DNA of 64,000 bases, taken from the NCBI GenBank assembly GCA_026692665.1, contig JAPLOF010000015.1:1-64000 (forward strand). The letters run 5' to 3'. The notes beneath the pieces were generated by a model, which saw only the letters and a program-made list of their open reading frames with translations, had not been told where the DNA came from and ran no database searches. A program made the position numbers and the translations under genes. This document shows, piece after piece, positions 24,313-33,070 of the stretch. The stretch is from Planctomycetota bacterium (GTDB lineage Bacteria > Planctomycetota > UBA1135 > GCA-002686595). Numbering within the stretch: the stretch's first letter is position 1; each line of letters opens with the position of its first letter.

Positions 24313-26832
24313 ATGTCCTCGATTTCGACTCCCTGGCTCCTCGTCCCGTTCCTTGCCGCAGCCGCGGCGCCGGCGGTCGCGGAACCGCGATCCGTCGACG
24401 AGATCCCCCTGCCGCGCGTGCGCGAGGGCGGCACGCCGTACGACCCGCTGCAGTCGCTCGTGCCGCGCACGATCCGACGTCCCGCCGCACTGACCGTCCC
24501 GGGCACGGGCGTGATCACGTCGCCGGCCGAGTACGAGCCCGTGCAAGGCGTCCTGTTCCGCTACAACTCGTCGTCTTTCGCGAGCGTGGTGCGCGACTGC
24601 GTCGTCGCGCTGACGTCGAACCCGGCCTACGACGAAATCGCCTACGTGGTGGTCTCGAGCGCCACCCAGCAACAGTCGGCCACGAACGCATTCGTGGCCG
24701 GCGGCGCGGACATGAGCAAGGTCCGCTTCTTCGTCCAACCCACGAACTCCGTGTGGATGCGCGATTACGGACCGCACTTCGTGTGGCAGGACGGCGCGCT
24801 GGCCGTCGTCGACAGCCACTACTACCCGACGCGGCCGGACGACAACTTCGTCCCGACGCTGCTCGGCGATCTCGACTTCGGCACGTCCACGTACGACATG
24901 GGCGTCTACTACTCGGGCGGCAACTTCCAGCCCGGCCCGAACCGCTCGGGGTTCAAGACGGCGCTCGTGAACGTGGACAATCCGGCCAGCGCGGGCTTCG
25001 ACGCGAACTCGATCGCGGCGCTGTTCCAGGACTTCCAGGGCATCGACACGCTGCACGTCTTGCCGCAGCTCCCGCCTTCGGTCGACGGCACGGGCCACAT
25101 CGACATGTGGATGTACCTCGTCGACCAGGACTCGGCGATCATCTCCGAGTTCCTGCCCGGATCGAACGCGACCGCGATCTCGGTGACGAACAATGCGGTG
25201 CCGTTCATGCAGAACTTGGGGTTCACCGTGTTCCGCACGCCGGCATTCAACGTCGGCAGCACGCACTACACCTACGCCAATGCGTTCCGCGTGAACAACC
25301 GCATCTTCATCCCGACCTACGGTCAGGGAAACGCGGCGTACCTCGACGAGGACGCGGCCGCGATCGCGGCCTGGCAGGCCGCGGCCGGGCCGAGTGTGCA
25401 GATCGTGGGCATCAACTGCTTCTCGATCATCCCGGCGGCGGGCGCGATCCATTGCATCGTGAAGCAGGTCCCGCGCTACACCGCGGCGGTGCCCGCGGCG
25501 CACGTCTCGGCGCCGAGCGGCGGCGAACTCCTCGCCCCGGGCGACGTGACGACGATCACCTGGCTCGCCTCGGACACGTTCAACGAGCCGCTTCCGACCG
25601 CGACCCTGTCCTGGTCGCCGAACGGCGGCGTCACTTGGCTCTCGATCGCGACCGTGGCGAACACGGGCCGGTACGACTGGGCGATTCCGGCGACGTTCAC
25701 CGATCGTGGCCGCGTGCGCGTCGTCGTGACGGCGAACGATGGCGACCAGGCTACGGCGGTGAGCACGGGCTCCTTCCGCATCGTGCCCGCCGTGCGCAGC
25801 GTCTACGACTTCGCGAACGGCGCGGGCGCGACGCAGATCGTGCTCGGCACGCAGACCTCGAGCTGGAACACCGCGGTCTCGGGCATGCGATCGCCGGTGG
25901 TGGCGCAGATCTCGGCGGCGGCCTACGCGGCTCTCGCCACCTCGAATGCGACGGGCGGCGACGGCGACACGAACCGCTACATCTCGCCGACGGTCAGCAG
26001 TGGATTCGAGTCGACGCACCTGTTCGAGTTCACGCTGGCCGAGGCGCGCGAGGACATCGCGGCACTCGACGTGCGCTGGGAGGGCTACGCTGACAACTGC
26101 ACGCAGGTCGAGCTGTACGTCTGGGACATCGTGCTCGGGCAGTGGAGCGACGGTCGCGGCAACGCCGGTCAGAACCGCTACCTCGACGCGTTCGCCGGGA
26201 ACCGCGACGAGGTGCTCGCGGCGACCCTCGTGGGCGACATGGCGCGCTACGTCGATGCCAGCGGGCGCACCGCGTTCCTCGTGTATGCCGAGCGGGCGAA
26301 CGACGAGACCTTCCACGACGTGATGCGCGTGACCGTCACGCGTGTCGATGAGACGGGCCTCGCGTTCTGCTCGGGCGACGGCACGAGTACGCCCTGCCCG
26401 TGCGGCAACGTGGGCGGCGAAGGCCGCGGTTGCGGGAACTCCGCGGCGGGCGACGGCGCGCGCCTCGAGGCCTTCGGTGTCGCGAGCGTTACGAACGACG
26501 CGCTGGGCCTCGCGGTGTCGAGCGCACCGCCGGCCGCCGCCGTGCTGTTCATCCAAGGCAGCGATCGGCAAAGCGGCGGCTCGGGCGCGATCTTCGGCGA
26601 CGGCCTGCGCTGCGTCGCCGGGAACGTGATCCGTCTCGGCTTGCGCAACGCGACTGGTGGCACGGCGCGCTACGGCGCGCCCTACGGCGACGAGCCCGTC
26701 TCGACGCGTGGAGCCGTCGGTCCGGCGGGCGGCACGTTCCACTATCAGGCCTGGTTCCGCGACCCCGCGCCGTTCTGCACGAGCTCGACCTTCAACCTGA
26801 GCAACGGAACGAGCGTCGTCTGGGCGCCGTGA
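24313..26832 (+). CDS. Exported agmatine-deiminase/peptidyl-arginine-deiminase-family protein
   Basis: An 839-residue exported protein. After a signal peptide (1-23), residues about 65-390 form a guanidine-group deiminase of the agmatine deiminase/Porphyromonas PAD family: WMRDYGP (Asp151), DGTGHIDMW (His262) and GAIHCIVKQVP with the nucleophile Cys381, so the catalytic set is complete. It is followed by an Ig-like domain (about 395-495), a jelly-roll-like domain (500-675) and the planctomycete C-terminal domain (about 685-839, FCSGDGTSTPCPCGN ... FGDGLRC ... TFNLSNG). Family enzymes hydrolyse arginine-like groups, releasing ammonia. Being exported and multidomain, it resembles bacterial PADs more than cytosolic agmatine deiminase; the substrate is not determinable. 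ATG chosen at the signal peptide. Confidence 0.85.
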   Translation: MSSISTPWLLVPFLAAAAAPAVAEPRSVDEIPLPRVREGGTPYDPLQSLVPRTIRRPAALTVPGTGVITSPAEYEPVQGVLFRYNSSSFASVVRDCVVALTSNPAYDEIAYVVVSSATQQQSATNAFVAGGADMSKVRFFVQPTNSVWMRDYGPHFVWQDGALAVVDSHYYPTRPDDNFVPTLLGDLDFGTSTYDMGVYYSGGNFQPGPNRSGFKTALVNVDNPASAGFDANSIAALFQDFQGIDTLHVLPQLPPSVDGTGHIDMWMYLVDQDSAIISEFLPGSNATAISVTNNAVPFMQNLGFTVFRTPAFNVGSTHYTYANAFRVNNRIFIPTYGQGNAAYLDEDAAAIAAWQAAAGPSVQIVGINCFSIIPAAGAIHCIVKQVPRYTAAVPAAHVSAPSGGELLAPGDVTTITWLASDTFNEPLPTATLSWSPNGGVTWLSIATVANTGRYDWAIPATFTDRGRVRVVVTANDGDQATAVSTGSFRIVPAVRSVYDFANGAGATQIVLGTQTSSWNTAVSGMRSPVVAQISAAAYAALATSNATGGDGDTNRYISPTVSSGFESTHLFEFTLAEAREDIAALDVRWEGYADNCTQVELYVWDIVLGQWSDGRGNAGQNRYLDAFAGNRDEVLAATLVGDMARYVDASGRTAFLVYAERANDETFHDVMRVTVTRVDETGLAFCSGDGTSTPCPCGNVGGEGRGCGNSAAGDGARLEAFGVASVTNDALGLAVSSAPPAAAVLFIQGSDRQSGGSGAIFGDGLRCVAGNVIRLGLRNATGGTARYGAPYGDEPVSTRGAVGPAGGTFHYQAWFRDPAPFCTSSTFNLSNGTSVVWAP

Positions 26833-26841
26833 CATGGATGG

Positions 26842-26865
26842 ACCTGTCAACCCCCGTTGACGGGT
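26842..26865 (+). terminator. Hairpin after the deiminase gene
   Basis: Ten bases after the stop, GTCAAC-CCCC-GTTGAC forms a perfect 6-bp stem that extends to 10 bp with one wobble (ACCT/GGGT). There is no long T run after it, so it may be an intrinsic terminator of weak type or an mRNA-end stabiliser. Confidence 0.4.
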
Positions 26866-26949
26866 TCGTCTTCCGGTAGTTCTTGCGAGGCGTGCCGCTC
26901 CGAGCGGTTCGCCTCGAGCCTGAAGCGCTTCCAACGAGCGTCACGAAGA

Positions 26950-27063
26950 CTGCCCCGCGCCCGTGGGGCTCGCGATGAGGACGTCGCGCACGTTACCGCG
27001 CTCCTGAATCTCTGCATCGTGCGTTGCCTCCAGCGCAGCGGCCGTTTGCCGCGCGAGGAGCAG
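26950..27063 (+). pseudogene. Fragment of IS91-like transposase
   Basis: About 35 residues (RDEDVAHVTALLNLCIVRCL then QRSGRLPREEQ) match the segment DEDVAHVTALLHRRIVRYLQ ... GRLPREEH of the local transposase family. Nothing else of the gene remains. At its 3' end it passes without a break into the remnant of a transporter gene. Confidence 0.65.
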
Positions 27064-27437
27064 GTCCCCCGCTGGCGCATCGGCGCCGTCGGGCTCGTGG
27101 CCGGATTCGCGTCGGGAGACTCGGGAGCGGGCGGGGGACCGATCGGCGTCAAGCTCCTGCTGCTCCCGCGCATCGAACCGCGCCACGCGATCGGCTCGTC
27201 GCTCCTCGGGCGGGTGTTCATGGCCGCCTCGGCGGTGGCCGCGTACCTGCTCAGCGCGACGGCGCTCCAGGACGTCGACCCCGACTGTGGCTGATCGTGC
27301 CGCTCTTCGCGGGTTCGATGGCCACGATGGTCCCGGGCGTGTTCCGGGTCAGCCGGCTGCAGCGCGGCAAGGCCGTGGTCGTGATCACGCTGCTCTCGAT
27401 CGCGCTCGCGCTGCCGACGTTGTACGGCTGGCCCTGA
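27064..27437 (+). pseudogene. C-terminal half of a TauE/SafE-type permease, frameshifted
   Basis: The first frame reads GAVGLVAGFASGDSGAGGGP with IGVKLLLLPRIEPRHAIGSS, the second-repeat signature of TSUP (TauE/SafE) permeases, then ends at 27294. The continuation LWLIVPLFAGSMATMVPGVF ... ITLLSIALALPTLYGWP is in another frame (shift near 27280). The N-terminal half is missing, replaced by a transposase fragment. Such proteins export sulfite or related organosulfur anions; this copy is dead. Confidence 0.6.
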
Positions 27438-27521
27438 TCCGAGACATCGTGCGGTCAGCGCGCGGCGGAGCAGGACGCCCCCGTGAGGGTGCGCGCGGCG
27501 CCGACGTCGACTTCCGACGGC

Positions 27522-28652
27522 TCAGGGCGTGCGCAGCAGCGCGAGCGCCTTCTGCTCCTGCTCCGGCTTCGGCCAATTCTCGGCCTTCGCGCGGCGTTCC
27601 GGCGTCTGCGCGCGCCACCAGGCGAGCGTCGCTTCGGCCGTGTCGGCGAGCGGACGGTAGCGCAGCCCCACGCCTTCGGCCTTGCGGCCGTCGAAGTGGC
27701 CGTTCACGGTCACCGCGCCCGGCGTCGCGGCCTGGCGGACGAGAGGCTGTCGGATCCCGGTCTCCTTCAGCACATCCGCCGTGGCCCAGCGGAACTGCAC
27801 CGGCTTGTCCGACAGCTTCGTCAGCGACTGCAGGACCTGCCCCCAACTTGCCGACACGGTGGGACCCGACGCGTTGTAGATGCCGGCCTGATCACGCTCG
27901 CCGAGTTGAACGATCCAAGGGCAGAGATCGCGCACGTCCACCCACTGCAACTCCGCCTTCGGGTCCGGAGGTCCGAGCACTTCGCCGCCGCTCGACACGC
28001 GGTCGACCCAGTACGTGAACCGGTCCGTCTCGTCGCCGGGCCCGAAGATGTAGGTGGGGCGCACGATGGTCGCCCGGGCTCCGAGTTCCTTCTGCACGAT
28101 CCGATCGCACTCCGCCTTGAGCGGGCCGTAGGTCGCTCCGGTGACCTCCTCGACCTCCGGGCTCGGCGCCGGCCACATGGGCGAACTCTCGTTCATCACG
28201 CCCCCCGCCGACGAGTCGTAGACCGCGACGGTGGACACGTACACGTAGCGGCCGACGCGGTCCTTCAACAAGGCCACCGAGTCGCGGACGTGCCGCGGCA
28301 CGTAGCCCGAGTTGTCGATCACGATGTCCCAGCGCCGATCGCCCTGGAGCGCCGTGAGGCCCGGCTCGATCTTCGCGTCGCGATTGCCGATCAGGACCTC
28401 GATGCGGTCGCCGAGAAGGCCCTTCGCGGTCTGCCCGCGATTGAAGATCGTGACGTTGTGGCCGCGCGCGAGCGCGTACTCGATCTGGTGGGGCCCCAGG
28501 AACCCCGTGCCGCCGAGGAAGAGGATGTCGAGCGGTTTCTCGGCGCGGCCCGCGTCCGGCGCGGTGTCCGCCTGCTCCGTCGCGGTTCGACACGCGGCCG
28601 GGAGCGCCAGCATCGCGACCGTCCACAGCAGCACTGCCCGTCGTGTCGTCAT
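27522..28652 (-). CDS. Exported SDR-fold (NAD-dependent epimerase/reductase-like) lipoprotein
   Basis: A 376-residue extended short-chain-dehydrogenase-like protein behind an export signal. The mature part begins DILFLGGTGFLGPHQIEYAL (Rossmann glycine motif GGTGFLG), with VYVSTVAVYDSS and a catalytic-type tyrosine region TYGPLKAECDR (YxxxK), and RPTYIFGPGDETDR. The first 24 residues are MTTRRAVLLW...LPAAC, a twin-arginine-like hydrophobic signal ending in a lipobox. The ATG at 28650-28652 follows a good ribosome site (gaagaggatc), though the frame is open 27 codons further upstream. A nucleotide-binding reductase outside the cytoplasm would need Tat export with bound cofactor, as in GFO/IDH-type Tat proteins. 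Substrate unknown. Confidence 0.75.
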   Translation of the reverse strand: MTTRRAVLLWTVAMLALPAACRTATEQADTAPDAGRAEKPLDILFLGGTGFLGPHQIEYALARGHNVTIFNRGQTAKGLLGDRIEVLIGNRDAKIEPGLTALQGDRRWDIVIDNSGYVPRHVRDSVALLKDRVGRYVYVSTVAVYDSSAGGVMNESSPMWPAPSPEVEEVTGATYGPLKAECDRIVQKELGARATIVRPTYIFGPGDETDRFTYWVDRVSSGGEVLGPPDPKAELQWVDVRDLCPWIVQLGERDQAGIYNASGPTVSASWGQVLQSLTKLSDKPVQFRWATADVLKETGIRQPLVRQAATPGAVTVNGHFDGRKAEGVGLRYRPLADTAEATLAWWRAQTPERRAKAENWPKPEQEQKALALLRTP

Positions 28653-28918
28653 GATCCTCTTCCCTGCGCGATGCGCGCGTCCGGCTCGACCGATTGGGAT
28701 GCGAACGCGCGGATCGTACTCGTCGTCCGTCACCGATCACAGATCGCCAGGATTGCCAGCCGGATGCGGCTCGACGCGGCCGTGGTCGCGATCCCACCTG
28801 CTCGCGCTGCCGATGTTCCCCGGCCGGCGCTGATCCGCGTTCTCGTGCGATCCGCGCGCGGCCATTCCGACCAGGATCCGCCCGACGACGAAGGGATCCA
28901 CCGAGATCCCCGCGGGGC

Positions 28919-30610
28919 TCATTCCCACGGCGGCGACGCGCCCGTCGGCGACCAGATGGGCCGCAGTTCCAGGTAGTACGGCTCCTCGTCGCGCCAGCGG
29001 CGGAGTTCGCGCGCCAACGTCTTGTCGGAGGAGAGCGCCGCCCGATCGGCGGACAGGGCTTCCCACAGGAGCGGGTGGACGCGGTGGCGATGCGCCCTCA
29101 TCGGGTCGGCGTGTCGCGGCCGCGGATCGACGCTGGCAGCGTTCTCGACCCGTTCGACGAACCCCAGGATGGCCTCGCGTGCGATCGCGGCCTTCTCCTC
29201 AGGCTTCGACGCGTGCCAAGCGGCCCAGAAGAGGGTCTCGGGCTCCACCCAGTCGTCCTTCACTCGGCCGCGTGACGCCTCGAGGTTGGCGGCGCGGGCC
29301 TCCTTGCGCAGTCTCGCCATCAGCTCGGGGTCGCGACGCTGCACCGTCGCCTCGCCGTCCTTCAGGATCGCGTCCTGCGCGAGCCCCGACCTCACCGTGA
29401 CGTGCGGACGTCGCGACAGCCACTCGGCGTGGTGCGCCTCGAGGAGGAGGGCTTCGACGAAGTCCTCGGCGCTCGTGCGCGACATCTGGGCTCGGCACTC
29501 CCACGACGCCTCGTCGTACAGCATGGACAACTCCAGGGGTGCGTCGAACTCGGGCACGTCGGCGACGTCGAGCACCTTCCCGCTCTTCACGTGCAGCTCG
29601 CCGGCGATCTGGAGGCGATTCAGGTTCCCCTCGCTGTAGCGCATGATCTGGTCGCCGCTATAACCGTCCTCGTCGGGGTGCTGCGCTTGCCAGTACCCCG
29701 GCGTCACGTTCTGCGCGCGCTGGCGCACGGCGCGGCCGAACGCGAAGTTCGTCTGGAACACTGCGCGCGGTCCGCCCCGGGGCCCGCGCGCCTGGTCCAT
29801 CGCCCCCGCGGGCGGCGCGTGCGCGGGCTCGAACCCGCGGTCGAGCAACGCGCTCCGGACGCGCAGCACGCCGATCGCGTCCGGATGGAAAGCGCCGGCC
29901 CAGTACTGGTCGATGACGCGCTGAAACGCCGCGAAGCGCTCGTTCGTCGCGCGGAACGAGCGCGCGTCGCAGTTGGGATAGTCGCTGATCCACGTGGCGA
30001 GCTCGGGATGGTCGAGACGGTCCGCGATGTCGTCGGCGAGGAGGCTGCCCTGCAGGAACGTCTTGGCCGAGAAGGAGAACTGGCCGCCGCCGTGCGCCAT
30101 GGACGCGACGAGCCCCAGCTTCCGCGGGACGCGCCACACGAACTCGCGCAGGAACCGCACGAAGCGCGCGTCGTGGAACCACGCGAGCGGCACGGGCTTG
30201 ATGCTGTACTCGAACGTCTCTGGATCGAGGCCGAATCGCACCTCGAAGTCCGGGCCGCCCGCGGACCCGGTGGAGAAGCGCAAGTTGACGCGTTCGACGT
30301 CCCAGGGGTCGCGATCGAGTTCCAGTTCGACGTCCGGGAACACGCACCCCGCGTCTCCGCGATCACGGCGCCTCGCGTACGAATCGCGGAGGCGGCGACC
30401 GACCTTGTGGAGCTTGCGCAGCAACCAGCGGTCGCGGAACCAGGCGTCCTCTCCGCCCTCGCGGGGCGAGAGGCGCTGCCACTTGCGGATCGCCTTCGCG
30501 TTCGAGAACGTCGGCTCGATGCCGACCCACGCATCGGCGAAGGACTGGCGTTCGGGGCGACGGCACTCCGTCAGGGCCTGGAACGGGAATCCTGCTCGGT
30601 TCTTCGTCAC
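28919..30610 (-). CDS. Unrecognised 563-residue protein
   Basis: No family recognised. The protein is soluble, with no signal peptide or membrane segments. It is rich in Arg, Trp and acidic residues, with notable phrases DVERVNLRFSTGSAGGPDFE, MAHGGGQFSFSAKTFLQGS and ATWISDYPNCDARSF. The HGGGQFSF strand and acid-rich barrel-like pattern are faintly like carboxylate-amine ligase folds (amidoligase/GCS-like), but that is a guess. GTG start with a Shine-Dalgarno (agggaggac) about 10 bases upstream. It stands alone between an SDR lipoprotein and a transposase relic. Long, uninterrupted and strongly coding-like, so very probably a real gene. Confidence 0.65.
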   Translation of the reverse strand: MTKNRAGFPFQALTECRRPERQSFADAWVGIEPTFSNAKAIRKWQRLSPREGGEDAWFRDRWLLRKLHKVGRRLRDSYARRRDRGDAGCVFPDVELELDRDPWDVERVNLRFSTGSAGGPDFEVRFGLDPETFEYSIKPVPLAWFHDARFVRFLREFVWRVPRKLGLVASMAHGGGQFSFSAKTFLQGSLLADDIADRLDHPELATWISDYPNCDARSFRATNERFAAFQRVIDQYWAGAFHPDAIGVLRVRSALLDRGFEPAHAPPAGAMDQARGPRGGPRAVFQTNFAFGRAVRQRAQNVTPGYWQAQHPDEDGYSGDQIMRYSEGNLNRLQIAGELHVKSGKVLDVADVPEFDAPLELSMLYDEASWECRAQMSRTSAEDFVEALLLEAHHAEWLSRRPHVTVRSGLAQDAILKDGEATVQRRDPELMARLRKEARAANLEASRGRVKDDWVEPETLFWAAWHASKPEEKAAIAREAILGFVERVENAASVDPRPRHADPMRAHRHRVHPLLWEALSADRAALSSDKTLARELRRWRDEEPYYLELRPIWSPTGASPPWE

Positions 30611-30666
30611 AGTGCGCGTCCTCCCTGGTGCGGAGTCGATGCTAACCGCGGCTACGCCACCGCGCG

Positions 30667-31190
30667 TGGGTGCTCTCCTTCCCCTACCGCATCCGCTTCC
30701 TGCTGGCCTTCGACCCCGCCCTGTGCAGCGCGGTGCTCGGCATCTTCGTCCGCACGATCCTCAAGTGGCTGAGCGAGCGCGCCGCGGCGGCCGGCGCTCT
30801 CGGCTGCAACTCGGGCGCGGTGGTCCTCGCCCAGCGGTTCGGCGGGGCCCTGAACCTCTACCTCCACTTCCACGCGCTGGTCCTCGACGACGTCTACGCG
30901 AGCGAACGCCCGTTCGCCCCGCCCCGCTTCCAGCCGGCGAGGGAGCTCACGGACCAGGACGTCGTGCACGTCACCGGCCTCCTCGTGCGCCGCATCGTGC
31001 GATACCTCCAGCGCCGCGGCCGATTGCCGCGCGAGGAGCATGTGGAGCTCGACGAGCCCGCGCCCGACGAGCCCCTGCTCGCCCTCATCAGCGCAGCCTC
31101 GGTCGAAGGACGTATCGAGCTCGGACCCTAGAGCGGCCAACCGCTGACGCGGCGTGGTCGTCAGCGCGACCGCCGGACGGTCTTTCGGCG
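30667..31190 (+). pseudogene. IS91-like transposase, internal part with premature stop
   Basis: Begins abruptly at WVLSFPYRIRFLLAFDPALC, a segment absent from the 21-kb copy, runs through GGALNLYLHFHALVLDDVY (HxH motif) and ALISAASVEGRIELGP, then hits TAG at 31129-31131 where the relatives have Thr, and continues in frame as SGQPLTRRGRQRDRR before homology ends near 31190. Both N-terminal zinc region and C-terminal half are missing. Confidence 0.7.
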
Positions 31191-31249
31191 TACGTGAGGG
31201 ATGGCGACCGATCGGCCACGACACTCAGGTTGCGATTCCTGACATCGAA

Positions 31250-31286
31250 GGGCCGTCCGAGGTGTGCTGAGCACCTCGGGCGGCCC
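31250..31286. terminator. Strong hairpin, probably a terminator of the DUF3667 gene
   Basis: Arms 31250-31264 (gggccgtccgaggtg) and 31272-31286 (cacctcgggcggccc) pair at 14 of 15 positions around a 7-base loop. It lies 20 bases past the stop of the leftward gene at 31307. No T run is seen, as is common in GC-rich genomes. Confidence 0.6.
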
Positions 31287-31306
31287 GTTCTCGTTCCAGC
31301 TTCGGG

Positions 31307-32200
31307 CTATGCGCGCGCCGGCAGCGTGTGCAGCACGACGAGGAACAGGATGAAGCGGTACAGGAAGACCGACGCGAAGAAGACGACGATCAGGGCCAGC
31401 GCTCGCCAGACCGCCGCGAGCTTCGGGTAGCCGAACGCGGCGCGCAGCGAGAGCGCGATGTAGATCCCCAACGATCCCACCGTCGGGATCATCATGAGCT
31501 GGTCCACGTCCTGCCACGACTGCGCTCCCGACCAGTTGCGCCTCACGGCGCTGGCCAGCGGAAGCAGGACGAGACCCTGGAGCCACAGGAAGAAGGCCAG
31601 GAAGTGCAGGGAGAAGACGAGGCTCGGCAGGTAGCCGCGGGCACGTGATCGCGCGATGAGCGCGACGCCGACCGCGAAGATGGGCACGAGCAGGATCACG
31701 AGCGACTTCGAATACGTCCCGACGCGCCCGTCGAACGCCTCGGCCAGCTCTTCGAATGTCCTCCCATCGCGGAGCACGAACGACTCCACGTGGGAGCGGG
31801 CGAAGTGACGGTAGGGCATGCCGTCCAGGTTTTTCTGCAACGGCGTCGACAGCGTGTTCCAGCCCAGCCAGCTCTGGAGGACGAAGTAGACGACGTTCGC
31901 GACCACGAACAATTGGATCGGCGTGAGGTACTGACGCCGCGCTCCGCGCAGGAATGCGGCCGTCAACTCGCCCGGACGGACGACGAGCGTCCGCATGGAT
32001 CGCACGAACCTGCCGTCCAGGTGCGTGAACGACTCGAGCAACTCGGCGAGCAGGTGTCCGACCCCGTCGTGTCGCAGGTCCGCGCGCATCTCGCCACACG
32101 CCGCGCAGTGACGCCCGGAGATCGGCGCCGAGCAGCTCGGGCAGGGAACCGTGGCGAGTCGCTGTCCGCTCTCGCGGGATCGGGATCGGCTTCGACGCAA
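31307..32200 (-). CDS. DUF3667-like zinc-ribbon membrane protein
   Basis: A protein of about 297 residues. An N-terminal zinc ribbon (CPSCSAPISGRHCAACG) is followed by an amphipathic stretch and RTLVVRPGELTAAFLRGARRQYLTPIQLFVVANVVYF, the core of DUF3667-type proteins, and then five to six membrane segments to the C-terminus. Function of the family is unknown. The frame stays open to 32482, but the upstream part overlaps an unrelated gene remnant, so the start must be internal; I used TTG at 32198-32200, which has no good ribosome site, so the exact start is uncertain. A strong hairpin follows the stop. Confidence 0.65.
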   Translation of the reverse strand: MRRSRSRSRESGQRLATVPCPSCSAPISGRHCAACGEMRADLRHDGVGHLLAELLESFTHLDGRFVRSMRTLVVRPGELTAAFLRGARRQYLTPIQLFVVANVVYFVLQSWLGWNTLSTPLQKNLDGMPYRHFARSHVESFVLRDGRTFEELAEAFDGRVGTYSKSLVILLVPIFAVGVALIARSRARGYLPSLVFSLHFLAFFLWLQGLVLLPLASAVRRNWSGAQSWQDVDQLMMIPTVGSLGIYIALSLRAAFGYPKLAAVWRALALIVVFFASVFLYRFILFLVVLHTLPARA

Positions 32201-32300
32201 CGGGAGGATGATGCGGGCAGCACGCCCGACGAGACGGCGGCGACTGTAGAGCGCGCGGCGAAGTCCGGGAATCGGAATCCGGCCCCGTAGCTCAGCGGGC

Positions 32301-32418
32301 CGCCCGGAACCGCGGCGCAGGCAACTCGATGATCCGGATCTCGACCTTCGCGCCGCGCAGGAAGTCCGCGAGGATCGGCGGTACTCCGGCGACAGCATCT
32401 CGATCGACTCGTGCCCCG
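32301..32418 (-). pseudogene. C-terminal remnant of an unidentified gene, frameshifted
   Basis: On the minus strand two frames join into a protein-like tail: MDAGHESIEMLSPEYR, a one-base shift, then PILADFLRGAKVEIRIIEL followed by PAPRFRAAR and a stop at 32299-32301. It reads like the end of a real enzyme but I do not recognise it. It lies just upstream of the DUF3667 gene and beside an IS91-like tail. Confidence 0.35.
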
Positions 32419-32460
32419 CGTCCATGTGGACCCCGAGGCCGCGCTGAGCAACCGGACGGA

Positions 32461-32700
32461 GGTCCGGGGGGACCGGACGCACACCTCCGTGGCCTCGAGG
32501 GGCGCTCGGATGGGCTCCGAACCGCTACCCTCGGCCGGGGTCATCCGCTTGAAGCTCCTATCGCCCGACTGCGGCGGGGCGCGCCAACTGATCGCGACGA
32601 TGACCGACGGGCTCGTCGTGCGCAGGATCCCAGGCCCACCTCGACCAGCCCACCTCGCCGCCGGTTCTCGCTCCGTGTGAGAGCGCCTCCCGGAGCCCGA
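32461..32700 (+). repeat. IS91-like family: tail repeat joined to a C-terminal fragment
   Basis: 32461-32560 is a 3' tail (gcacacctccgtggcctcga, then GAACCGCTACCCTCGGCCGG and GTCATCCGCTTGAAGCTCCT). It runs straight into 32563-32700, which encodes the zinc-finger-like end of the transposase (SPDCGGARQLIATMTDGLVV). The order is tail then C-terminus, the reverse of a single element, so two copies have been joined. Confidence 0.6.
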
Positions 32701-32839
32701 GTTCGCCTAGGAGTCCGGGGCGAGAGCGAGCTGCATGGCTCAAAGTGGTCACGGTCTAGCGGCGCCGTGCCGCCGCCGCAGTGCCCAGATGTCGATGAGC
32801 CTGCAGCGGCCGCAAGCGGCTGCGTTCCATCCTGCCGGA

Positions 32840-32926
32840 CTACCGGCGTCGCGAGTAGTAGAACCCGCCGCCCCCGAAGACCAACAGGAGGACGACGATC
32901 AAAAGGATCAAGCTTGTGCTGCTCAT
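32840..32926 (-). CDS. 28-residue single-span membrane peptide
   Basis: Encodes MSSTSLILLIVVLLLVFGGG then GFYYSRRR: one hydrophobic helix, a run of four glycines, aromatic residues and a basic end. Peptides of this plan are common in Proteobacteria and others, often next to stress-related small genes, but have no known role. The start is inferred from the hydrophobic helix; the upstream gaagaa is a weak ribosome site. The next gene upstream encodes a PRC-barrel protein in the same orientation. Confidence 0.5.
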   Translation of the reverse strand: MSSTSLILLIVVLLLVFGGGGFYYSRRR

Positions 32927-33070
32927 CGTAGTTTCTTCACTTCGTTGAATGGGCATCAGCCCTGGAGTCATGTCGCATGGGTGGAAAGCAGCGGTGTGCG
33001 AGAACCAGCACGCGAACGAGCGCTCGCCTGCGCGCGACATGAAAGTCGGCGAGCGCCCGAATCGCCGCTC

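Noticed and set aside
32281..32300. tRNA-like start (GGCCCCGTAGCTCAGCGGG)
   Set aside because: No matching D-stem partner, anticodon arm, T-loop or acceptor 3' strand follows. The bases are explained by the stop region of a minus-strand gene remnant.
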